Source: Chryseobacterium sp. 18061 (GTDB lineage Bacteria; Pseudomonadota; Gammaproteobacteria; Enterobacterales; Enterobacteriaceae). Taken from it: a stretch of DNA of 64,000 nucleotides. The notes beneath the pieces are model-generated. The model was given only the letters and a program-made list of their open reading frames with translations. It did not search any database and was not told where the DNA came from. Positions 57,200 to 64,000 of the stretch are shown here, piece by piece; positions within the stretch are counted from its first letter, which is position 1, and each line of letters opens with the position of its first letter. The stretch covers positions 1-64,000 of the forward strand of contig CACSKA010000008.1 of assembly GCA_902706205.1 (NCBI GenBank), given 5' to 3'. A program made the translations under genes and the position numbers.

Positions 57200-58024
57200 G
57201 TGTCTGGCGCGGAACGGGAGAATGAAAAAACGGGCTGGCACGCCACGCTTGCCCTGCGGTTTTGCCACACGCCGGAGAAAACGGTGCTGGCCTCCGCACG
57301 TCATTTCGGTCCACTGACCGTACAACGCCCTTTCTATCCCGAAGGCTCCACCTGCCATCTTTATCTGCTGCACCCGCCCGCTGGGATTGTCGGCGGCGAT
57401 ACGCTGGATATCAGCGTGACCCTCGCACCCGATACCCATACGCTTATCACCATGCCCGGCGCCAGCAAGTTTTATCGCAGCCACGGCCCACAGGCGCGGC
57501 TGAGCCAGCATTTTGAGCTGGCAGAAAACGCCATTCTGGAATGGCTGCCGCAGGACACCCTCTTTTTTCCCGGGGCGAAGGCCACGCTGCACAGCGTGTT
57601 TCATTTGCAGGAAGGCGCGCGGCTGCTGGCCTGGGAATTGTATTGCCTGGGGCGGCCGGTTATTGACGAAACCTTCAGCCACGGTGAGATAACCAATCGA
57701 CTCGAAGTATGGAAGAACGGCTCGCCACTGCTGATTGAGCGTCTGCATCTTGCTGATGGTGACCTGAGCGCCGTGGCAGAAAAGCCGTGGATTGGCAGCC
57801 TGCTGTTTTATCCGGCCAATGAAAACATGCTCGATGAGGTGCGTGAGACGCTCACGCCACTCGACACTTTCGCCGGAGCCACGCTTGTCGACGGCCTGCT
57901 GGCGGTGCGCTTTTTATCGCATGATAACCTGATTTGCCAGCGCGCGATGCGTGAGATCTGGCAGGCGCTGCGCCCGCAGCTGCTGAACAAATCCCCATTA
58001 CTCCCCCGAATCTGGCTGACCTGA
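57200..58024 (+). CDS. ureD: Urease accessory protein UreD
   Basis: A 274-residue urease chaperone (UreD/UreH family) that binds the apoenzyme and, with UreF and UreG, delivers nickel. Family features include LLHPPAGIVGGDTLDISVTL, ITMPGASKFYRS and WELYCLGRP. The GTG at 57200 is the likely start, with AGGGG upstream at about 9 bases; no earlier in-frame start fits. It heads the ureDABCEFG operon, the same order as Klebsiella aerogenes. Confidence 0.93.
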   Translation: MSGAERENEKTGWHATLALRFCHTPEKTVLASARHFGPLTVQRPFYPEGSTCHLYLLHPPAGIVGGDTLDISVTLAPDTHTLITMPGASKFYRSHGPQARLSQHFELAENAILEWLPQDTLFFPGAKATLHSVFHLQEGARLLAWELYCLGRPVIDETFSHGEITNRLEVWKNGSPLLIERLHLADGDLSAVAEKPWIGSLLFYPANENMLDEVRETLTPLDTFAGATLVDGLLAVRFLSHDNLICQRAMREIWQALRPQLLNKSPLLPRIWLT

Positions 58025-58033
58025 GAGAACGCT

Positions 58034-58336
58034 ATGGAACTGACGCCCAGAGAAAAAGACAAGCTTCTGCTGTTTACCGCAGCCCTCGTGGCGGAACGTC
58101 GCCTCGCCCGTGGCGTGAAGCTCAATTATCCCGAATCAGTGGCGCTGATTAGCGCTTTCATTATGGAAGGCGCGCGCGATGGAAAAACCGTGGCCTCGCT
58201 AATGGAAGACGGTCGCCACGTGCTGACCCGCGCTCAGGTAATGGAAGGCGTCCCGGAAATGATCCCGGACATTCAGGTAGAAGCCACATTTCCCGACGGC
58301 TCCAAACTGGTCACCGTACATAACCCGATACTCTGA
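58034..58336 (+). CDS. ureA: Urease gamma subunit
   Basis: A 100-residue structural subunit ([20 protein letters not shown] ... [20 protein letters not shown]), same length as in Klebsiella. It packs with UreB and UreC in the (alpha-beta-gamma)3 holoenzyme. It sits 9 bp after ureD and 10 bp before ureB. Confidence 0.97.
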   Translation: MELTPREKDKLLLFTAALVAERRLARGVKLNYPESVALISAFIMEGARDGKTVASLMEDGRHVLTRAQVMEGVPEMIPDIQVEATFPDGSKLVTVHNPIL

Positions 58337-58346
58337 GGACGTCGCC

Positions 58347-58664
58347 ATGATCCCCGGTGAATACAAGATCCAGAGCGGCAACATTGCCCTGAACGTAGGC
58401 CGTGAAACGCGTAAAACAATCGTCGAAAACCACGGCGACCGCCCGATCCAGGTGGGATCGCATTATCACTTTTACGAAGTGAACCCTGCGCTGAAATTCG
58501 ACCGGGAAGCGTGTAAAGGCTTTCGACTGAACATCGCGGCAGGCACCGCCGTACGCTTTGAGCCGGGCCAAAAACGCGAAGTAGAACTGGTGGCTGTCGC
58601 CGGCGATAAGCGCATCTTCGGCTTTCGTGGTGAGGTGATGGGCGAACTGGAGACAAAACCATGA
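58347..58664 (+). CDS. ureB: Urease beta subunit
   Basis: A 105-residue structural subunit ([20 protein letters not shown] ... [19 protein letters not shown]). Length and sequence fit enterobacterial UreB. Its last 4 bases overlap the ureC start (ATGA), indicating coupling. Confidence 0.97.
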   Translation: MIPGEYKIQSGNIALNVGRETRKTIVENHGDRPIQVGSHYHFYEVNPALKFDREACKGFRLNIAAGTAVRFEPGQKREVELVAVAGDKRIFGFRGEVMGELETKP

Positions 58665-60364
58665 CCGAAATTTCCCATCAGGCTTACGCCGACATGTTTG
58701 GCCCCACCACTGGCGACAAAGTACGGCTGGCCGACACCGAGCTGTGGATTGAAGTGGAAGACGACTTCACCACCTACGGCGAAGAGGTCAAATTCGGCGG
58801 AGGCAAAGTCATTCGCGATGGCATGGGCCAGGGGCAAATGATCGGCGAAGATTGCGTCGATCTGGTGCTGACCAACGCGCTGATCGTCGATCACTGGGGG
58901 ATCGTGAAAGCGGATATCGGCGTGAAAAACGGGCGGATTTTTGCCGTGGGTAAAGCGGGCAACCCGGATATTCAGCCCAATGTGACGATCCCAATTGGCG
59001 TGGGCACCGAAGTGATCGCCGCCGAAGGTAAAATCGTCACCGCAGGCGGCGTCGACACCCACATTCACTGGATTTGCCCACAGCAGGCAGAAGAAGCGCT
59101 AGTCTCCGGCGTGACCACCATGATCGGCGGCGGCACTGGCCCGGCAGCGGGTACTAACGCCACCACCTGTACGCCGGGGCCGTGGTATATCAGCCGGATG
59201 CTGCAAGCCATTGACAGCCTGCCAGTGAATATCGGCCTGCTGGGCAAAGGTAACGGCTCGAACCCGGAAACGCTGCGTGAGCAGATTGCCGCGGGCGCTA
59301 TCGGCCTGAAAATCCACGAAGACTGGGGCGCAACGCCCGCCGCAATCGACTGTTCGCTGACCGTTGCCGAGGAGATGGACATTCAGGTAGCGCTGCACAG
59401 CGATACGCTGAACGAATCCGGTTTTGTCGAAGACACCCTGGCGGCGATCGGCGACCGCACCATCCACACGTTCCATACTGAAGGCGCGGGTGGCGGCCAT
59501 GCGCCGGACATTATCACCGCCTGCGCGCATCCGAACATTCTACCCTCGTCCACCAACCCGACGCTGCCATACACCGTTAACACCATCGACGAGCATCTGG
59601 ATATGCTGATGGTTTGCCATCACCTGTCGCCAGATATCGCCGAAGATGTAGCCTTTGCCGAATCGCGCATTCGCCGTGAAACCATCGCCGCCGAAGACGT
59701 GCTGCACGACCTCGGCGCCTTTTCCCTGACCTCATCCGACTCGCAGGCAATGGGCCGCGTGGGCGAAGTCATTTTACGCACCTGGCAGGTGGCGCACCGG
59801 ATGAAGGTGCAGCGCGGCGCGCTGGAAGAAGAACAAGGCGATAACGATAACGTCCGCGTGAAGCGCTATATCGCCAAGTACACCATCAACCCTGCGCTGA
59901 CCCACGGCATTGCGCATGAAGTAGGCTCCATTGAAGCCGGAAAAATGGCGGATCTGGTGCTGTGGTCACCGGCCTTCTTCGGCGTGAAACCCGCCGCTAT
60001 CGTTAAAGGCGGGATGATTGCGATGGCCCCGATGGGCGACATCAACGCCTCAATTCCCACGCCGCAGCCGGTGCATTACCGCCCGATGTTTGGCTCGCTC
60101 GGCGCGGCTCGCCATCACTGTCGCCTGACGTTTCTTTCCCAGGCGGCACTCGATAACAACGTACCCCAGCAACTGGGCTTAAAAAGCCAGACCGCAGTGG
60201 TGAAAGGCTGCCGAACGGTGAAGAAAGCCGACATGATCCACAACAGCCTGCAGCCCAATATCACCGTCGATGCCCAGACTTATGAAGTACGGATCGACGG
60301 GAAACTGATCACCAGCGAGCCAGCGGACGTGCTGCCGATGGCGCAACGCTATTTTCTGTTTTAA
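58661..60364 (+). CDS. ureC: Urease alpha subunit (catalytic)
   Basis: A 567-residue nickel amidohydrolase, same length as in Klebsiella aerogenes, hydrolysing urea to ammonia and carbamate. All active-site residues are at the canonical positions: His134 and His136 (DTHIHWICP), carbamylated Lys217 (GLKIHED), His219, His246, His272 ([13 protein letters not shown]), Asp360 (TSSDSQAMG), and the mobile flap Cys319-His320. An active enzyme is therefore expected. It overlaps ureB and is followed by ureE after 9 bp. Confidence 0.98.
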   Translation: MTEISHQAYADMFGPTTGDKVRLADTELWIEVEDDFTTYGEEVKFGGGKVIRDGMGQGQMIGEDCVDLVLTNALIVDHWGIVKADIGVKNGRIFAVGKAGNPDIQPNVTIPIGVGTEVIAAEGKIVTAGGVDTHIHWICPQQAEEALVSGVTTMIGGGTGPAAGTNATTCTPGPWYISRMLQAIDSLPVNIGLLGKGNGSNPETLREQIAAGAIGLKIHEDWGATPAAIDCSLTVAEEMDIQVALHSDTLNESGFVEDTLAAIGDRTIHTFHTEGAGGGHAPDIITACAHPNILPSSTNPTLPYTVNTIDEHLDMLMVCHHLSPDIAEDVAFAESRIRRETIAAEDVLHDLGAFSLTSSDSQAMGRVGEVILRTWQVAHRMKVQRGALEEEQGDNDNVRVKRYIAKYTINPALTHGIAHEVGSIEAGKMADLVLWSPAFFGVKPAAIVKGGMIAMAPMGDINASIPTPQPVHYRPMFGSLGAARHHCRLTFLSQAALDNNVPQQLGLKSQTAVVKGCRTVKKADMIHNSLQPNITVDAQTYEVRIDGKLITSEPADVLPMAQRYFLF

Positions 60365-60373
60365 GGAGTAACG

Positions 60374-60847
60374 ATGCTGTATCTGACTCAGCGTGTCGAT
60401 CACGCTCATCAACTGACGGCCAGCGTTACGCTGCCGATTGATGTGCGGGTCAAAAGCCGCGCCAAAGTGACGCTCAGCGACGGACGTGAAGCCGGGCTGA
60501 TACTGCCTCGTGGCCTGTTGCTGCGCGGCGGCGATATCCTGGCCAGCGAAGACGGCAGCGAATGTATCGAAGTGATTGCCGCCGATGAGGGCGTGTCAGT
60601 GGTGCGCTGCGATGATCCCTTCCAGCTCGCTAAAGCTTGCTATCACCTCGGCAACCGTCACGTGCCGCTGCAAATCATGCCCGGCGAGTTACGTTTTCAT
60701 CACGACCACGTGCTCGACGACATGCTGCGCCAGTTTGGCCTGACCGTGACCTTTGCGCATTTGCCGTTCGAACCAGAAGCCGGGGCGTATACCAGCGAAG
60801 CGCAAGGGCATCACCATCATTCCCATGCACATTCGCACAGCCACTGA
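60374..60847 (+). CDS. ureE: Urease nickel metallochaperone UreE
   Basis: A 157-residue nickel carrier. The peptide-binding domain (1-70) is followed by the metal-binding domain with [13 protein letters not shown] (the conserved nickel-site His) and a His-rich tail [13 protein letters not shown], as in the Klebsiella protein. The tail buffers nickel. Its stop codon overlaps the ureF start (TGATG). Confidence 0.96.
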   Translation: MLYLTQRVDHAHQLTASVTLPIDVRVKSRAKVTLSDGREAGLILPRGLLLRGGDILASEDGSECIEVIAADEGVSVVRCDDPFQLAKACYHLGNRHVPLQIMPGELRFHHDHVLDDMLRQFGLTVTFAHLPFEPEAGAYTSEAQGHHHHSHAHSHSH

Positions 60848-61521
60848 TGACTGATACCACGCAGCGGCTGCGATTATTACAACTGGCGAGCAGTAATCTG
60901 CCAGTGGGTGGCTACAGCTGGTCGCAAGGGCTGGAATGGGCGGTGGAAGCGGGCTGGATTGCTGATACCGCCGCCTTTGCTCACTGGCAAACGCAGCAGA
61001 TGGAACAGAGTTTTTTTCACGTCGACCTGCCGCTGTTCGCCCGGTTGTATCACGCCTGGGAACACAATGACGTTGAGACCGCCACGCGCTGGACTGTATG
61101 GCTGCTGGCGTGTCGGGAAACGCGTGAGCTGCGCGAAGAAGAACGTAATCGCGGCCAGGCGTTTACGCGCCTACTGTACGACTGGCAGCCGGAGTGCCCT
61201 GCCGAATGGCGTGGGTTGTTTAACCAAAGCCAGCTGTGCGGCATGGCATGGCTGGGCGTGCGTTGGGGTATCGAACTGAGAGAGCTAGCGCTGACGCTCG
61301 GCTACAGCTGGATTGAAAGCGCGGTGATGGCAGGCGTCAAGCTGGTGCCTTTCGGCCAGCAGGCCGCACAAAAATTGATTATGTCTCTCTGCGAGCAGTA
61401 CGCCGCAGGCGTAGAACGCGGGCTGAACTGCCCGGACGAATTTATGGGTTCTGCGACGCCGCTGTCGGCCATCGCCTCGGCGCGTCACGAAACCCAATAT
61501 TCCCGCATATTCCGTTCCTGA
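60847..61521 (+). CDS. ureF: Urease accessory protein UreF
   Basis: A 224-residue all-helical accessory protein, the same length as in Klebsiella, which joins UreD and UreG on the apoenzyme. It opens [20 protein letters not shown] and ends with the conserved [14 protein letters not shown]. The ATG at 60847 overlaps the ureE stop. Longer in-frame extensions lie wholly within ureE and are not used. Confidence 0.95.
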   Translation: MTDTTQRLRLLQLASSNLPVGGYSWSQGLEWAVEAGWIADTAAFAHWQTQQMEQSFFHVDLPLFARLYHAWEHNDVETATRWTVWLLACRETRELREEERNRGQAFTRLLYDWQPECPAEWRGLFNQSQLCGMAWLGVRWGIELRELALTLGYSWIESAVMAGVKLVPFGQQAAQKLIMSLCEQYAAGVERGLNCPDEFMGSATPLSAIASARHETQYSRIFRS

Positions 61522-61530
61522 GGAGAAGGT

Positions 61531-62148
61531 ATGGCAAGTTACAAACACCCGCTGCGCGTTGGCGTCGGCGGCCCAGTCGGCTCCGGTAAAACCGCCCTGC
61601 TGGAAGCGCTGTGTAAAGCAATGCGTGACACGTACCATCTGGCGGTGGTCACTAACGATATCTACACCAAAGAAGACCAGCGCATTCTCACCGAGGCGGG
61701 GGCACTGGAGCCGGACCGCATTGTCGGCGTCGAAACCGGCGGATGTCCCCACACGGCGATCCGCGAAGACGCATCGATGAATCTCGCGGCGGTGGAAGCA
61801 TTAAGCGAGAAATTCGGCAATCTTGACGTGATTTTCGTCGAAAGCGGCGGAGATAACCTGAGCGCGACCTTCAGTCCGGAACTGGCAGACCTGACGATTT
61901 ACGTGATTGACGTCGCCGAAGGGGAAAAGATCCCGCGCAAAGGCGGGCCGGGGATCACCAAGTCCGATTTTCTGGTGATCAATAAAACCGATCTCGCGCC
62001 GTACGTCGGGGCATCGCTGGAGGTGATGGAGCGTGATACCAACCGGATGCGCGGCGAGCGCCCGTGGACGTTCACCAACCTGAAAGCCGGAGAGGGTCTG
62101 GCGACGATTATTGCGTTTTTGGAAGATAAGGGAATGTTGAAAACGTAG
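61531..62148 (+). CDS. ureG: Urease accessory GTPase UreG
   Basis: A 205-residue SIMIBI GTPase (Klebsiella 205), which couples GTP hydrolysis to nickel insertion. The P-loop is [15 protein letters not shown]; the metal-binding CPH motif is [15 protein letters not shown]; the base-recognition motif is NKTDLA. AGGAGAAGG precedes the start. It ends the operon. No urea or nickel transporter gene follows in the window. Confidence 0.97.
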   Translation: MASYKHPLRVGVGGPVGSGKTALLEALCKAMRDTYHLAVVTNDIYTKEDQRILTEAGALEPDRIVGVETGGCPHTAIREDASMNLAAVEALSEKFGNLDVIFVESGGDNLSATFSPELADLTIYVIDVAEGEKIPRKGGPGITKSDFLVINKTDLAPYVGASLEVMERDTNRMRGERPWTFTNLKAGEGLATIIAFLEDKGMLKT

Positions 62149-62167
62149 TTATTGAGTGTGGAATATT

Positions 62168-62240
62168 GCCCGGCGGCGCTACGCTTGCCGGACCTACCAC
62201 GGAATCACGTAGGCCCGGTCAGGCGTAGCCGCCACCGGGC
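62168..62240. repeat. BIME: two facing REP units
   Basis: GCCCGGCGGCGCTACGCTTG and CCGGAC form one REP, and GGCCCGGTCAGGCGTAGCC with GCCACCGGGC the second. They lie between convergent ureG and tsaD. Confidence 0.85.
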
Positions 62241-62247
62241 ACAGTAA

Positions 62248-63261
62248 TTATGCCGCAGGCAACTCCGCCAGCGGCCAGCGCGGACGGACGGTGACGCCGA
62301 GATCAGTGCTCGCCCCCACGTTCAGACGCACCATACCGGCATAGGCGATCATCGCGCCGTTGTCGGTACAAAACTCCGGACGCGCGTAAAACACTTCGCC
62401 CTTACGCTTGTGCATCATCTCCGCAAGCTTCGTACGTAACGTGCGATTAGCGCTCACGCCACCCGCCATTACCAGACGCTTAAAGCCGGTCTGATCCAGG
62501 GCACGACGGCATTTAATCATCAGCGTATCCACCACCGCATCTTCAAACGCACGCGCGATGTCAGCGCGGGTCTGATCGTCGTTATCATTGGCACGAATGG
62601 TGTTGGCCGCAAAGGTCTTCAGGCCGGAGAAGCTGAAATCAAGCCCTGGACGGTCAGTCATCGGACGCGGGAACACAAAGCGCCCTTCGGTGCCCTGCGC
62701 CGCCATTTTCGACAGCATCGGGCCGCCTGGATAATCAAGACCCAGCAGTTTCGCGGTTTTGTCGAACGCTTCACCCGCGGCATCATCAATGGATTCGCCG
62801 AGCAAGGCATACTCACCAATACCGGTCACGCTGATCAGCTGCGTGTGGCCGCCGGAGACCAGCAGCGCTACAAACGGGTATTCAGGCGGATTATCTTCCA
62901 GCATCGGTGCCAGCAGATGGCCTTCCATATGGTGCACAGGAATGGCCGGCACGTTCCAGGCAAACGCCAGTGAACGCCCGATGGTTGCACCCACTAACAG
63001 CGCACCGACCAGTCCAGGACCGGCGGTGTAAGCCACTGCATCAATATCTTTTGCCGTCAGATTCGCTTCTTTCAGCGCCGCCTGGATCAGCGGAACGGTT
63101 TTACGTACGTGGTCGCGGGAGGCCAGCTCCGGCACCACGCCGCCGTAGTCAGCGTGCAGTTTCACCTGACTATACAATTGGTTGGCTAACAGCCCCTGAA
63201 CATCGTCATAAATGGCAATGCCGGTTTCATCACAGGATGTTTCGATTCCCAGTACGCGCAT
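62248..63261 (-). CDS. tsaD: tRNA N6-threonylcarbamoyladenosine transferase TsaD
   Basis: A 337-residue ASKHA-fold enzyme (E. coli TsaD 337) transferring threonylcarbamoyl to A37 of tRNAs that read ANN codons, with TsaB and TsaE. The metal-site histidines lie in [15 protein letters not shown] near residues 111-115. The nucleotide-binding [10 protein letters not shown] follows near residue 275. It begins [20 protein letters not shown]. It is divergent from rpsU as in E. coli and is essential there. Confidence 0.97.
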   Translation of the reverse strand: MRVLGIETSCDETGIAIYDDVQGLLANQLYSQVKLHADYGGVVPELASRDHVRKTVPLIQAALKEANLTAKDIDAVAYTAGPGLVGALLVGATIGRSLAFAWNVPAIPVHHMEGHLLAPMLEDNPPEYPFVALLVSGGHTQLISVTGIGEYALLGESIDDAAGEAFDKTAKLLGLDYPGGPMLSKMAAQGTEGRFVFPRPMTDRPGLDFSFSGLKTFAANTIRANDNDDQTRADIARAFEDAVVDTLMIKCRRALDQTGFKRLVMAGGVSANRTLRTKLAEMMHKRKGEVFYARPEFCTDNGAMIAYAGMVRLNVGASTDLGVTVRPRWPLAELPAA

Positions 63262-63449
63262 GGTTCGTTTTACCTCATTTCAATACCGCGCAGTTTAGGG
63301 TGAATGCGGGTCGATGTATACCCTGGGGGGTGAGTTCGTGTATACTCACACCCCTTACAAAAGTCCCGTTCAAAAACGGCATTGGTGCTTTACAAAGCAG
63401 CATCAGTTGCAGTAAAATTCCGCACCATTTTGAAATAAGCTGGCGTTGA

Positions 63450-63704
<255 letters not shown>

Positions 63705-63710
63705 TCTGTT

Positions 63711-63726
63711 GAGAGCGCACGCTCTC
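63711..63726 (+). other. Perfect hairpin just after rpsU
   Basis: GAGAGCGCACGCTCTC forms a compact stem right after the rpsU stop. It may be a stability or processing element of the operon. Confidence 0.5.
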
Positions 63727-63752
63727 ATTCCAGACTGAGTTCAAGCTGTAAA

Positions 63753-63787
63753 GGCCGTGCTTCCGGAAGGAATGCGCGGCTTATTTT
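63753..63787 (+). terminator. Attenuating terminator between rpsU and dnaG
   Basis: GCCGTGC pairs with GCGCGGC (with one wobble), enclosing TTCC/GGAA, and TTATTTT follows. A partial terminator in this position is known to lower dnaG relative to rpsU. Confidence 0.75.
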
Positions 63788-63865
63788 CGTTTATACATCA
63801 GCATACGCTATAGCATTCAGGTCGCACCCAGGCTGAAGGATGACGCGTATGAAAATGCGAGGCTT

Positions 63866-64000
63866 ATGGCTGGACGTATCCCACGTGTCTTTATCAATGA
63901 CCTGTTGGCAAGAACCGACATCGTCGATCTCATCGACGCGCGGGTAAAGCTGAAAAAACAGGGCAAAAATTTTCACGCGTGTTGTCCCTTCCATAACGAA
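63866..64000 (+). CDS. dnaG: DNA primase, N-terminal part
   Basis: The first 45 codons of primase reach the right edge of the window. [20 protein letters not shown] and [18 protein letters not shown] are the start of the zinc-binding domain, with Cys and His ligands in CCPFH. The ATG at 63866 has a weak ribosome site, in line with the known low translation of dnaG. Confidence 0.96.
   Translation, partial: MAGRIPRVFINDLLARTDIVDLIDARVKLKKQGKNFHACCPFHNE

Noticed and set aside
60781-60843. His-codon repeat at the ureE end as a possible tandem repeat or CRISPR
   Set aside because: It is the metal-binding His-rich tail of UreE; there are no spacer-repeat units anywhere in the window.
60637-60846. 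N-terminal extension of ureF
   Set aside because: The extra 70 codons lie wholly within ureE in another frame; the ATG overlapping the ureE stop gives the standard 224-residue protein.

Overview
The window is a chromosomal stretch of an enterobacterium of the Enterobacter/Lelliottia/Klebsiella type. It follows the Escherichia coli gene order from gss/yghU through exbBD-metC-yghB, yqhC-yqhD-dkgA, ygiQ-ftsP-plsC-parC, ygiW/qseBC, mdaB-ygiN, parE-yqiA-cpdA-yqiB-nudF, tolC-ygiBC, ygiD/zupT, ribB/ubiK, hldE-glnE-ygiF, ygiM-cca/uppP and folB/plsY to tsaD/rpsU/dnaG. Urease genes, a chromosomal qnr, ERIC and REP-type repeats and near-E. coli protein lengths all fit this group. The species cannot be fixed from the sequence alone.

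Layout. 1-127 is the right end of an IS3-family element that cuts off the 3' end of gss. 128-9981 mixes conserved genes (yghU, gpr) with accessory ones: a thioredoxin-fold protein, an aldehyde dehydrogenase with a divergent LysR regulator, a PAS-GGDEF diguanylate cyclase and three unrecognised small genes. 10371-17040 is core: ExbBD, methionine biosynthesis and aldehyde detoxification. 17093-20650 is an AT-richer islet (GPH-family transporter, nucleoside hydrolase, divergent LysR regulator) bounded by two 39-bp direct repeats matching at 38 positions. 20685-31472 is core again. 31534-36181 is a second accessory islet between ygiN and parE: a periplasmic molybdopterin-domain-like protein plus a GGDEF-EAL membrane protein, a type A chloramphenicol acetyltransferase, and a LexA-box-controlled Qnr pentapeptide protein lying tail to tail with parE. 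36290-57057 is core housekeeping. 57200-62148 is a complete ureDABCEFG urease operon, and 62248-64000 is tsaD, rpsU and the start of dnaG.

Functional themes. (1) Glutathione and spermidine thiol chemistry: broken gss, a CPYS thioredoxin-fold protein, yghU, and the gss-synthetase paralogue ygiC. (2) Quinolone biology: parC and parE (the targets), an SOS-controlled qnr beside parE, and tolC efflux behind a good marbox; ParC Ser80 and Glu84 are wild type. (3) Cyclic-di-GMP: one PAS-GGDEF and one GGDEF-EAL protein. (4) Metal and nitrogen control: Fur boxes at exbB and zupT, MetJ boxes at metC, an FMN riboswitch at ribB, and a NAC-like site before ureD.

Best candidates for undescribed biology are the periplasmic-protein/GGDEF-EAL pair (31923-34363), the three-gene cluster at 8554-9981, and the repeat-bounded nucleoside islet. 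These are inferences from sequence reading. No database search was run, and resemblance to E. coli proteins is judged from memory.
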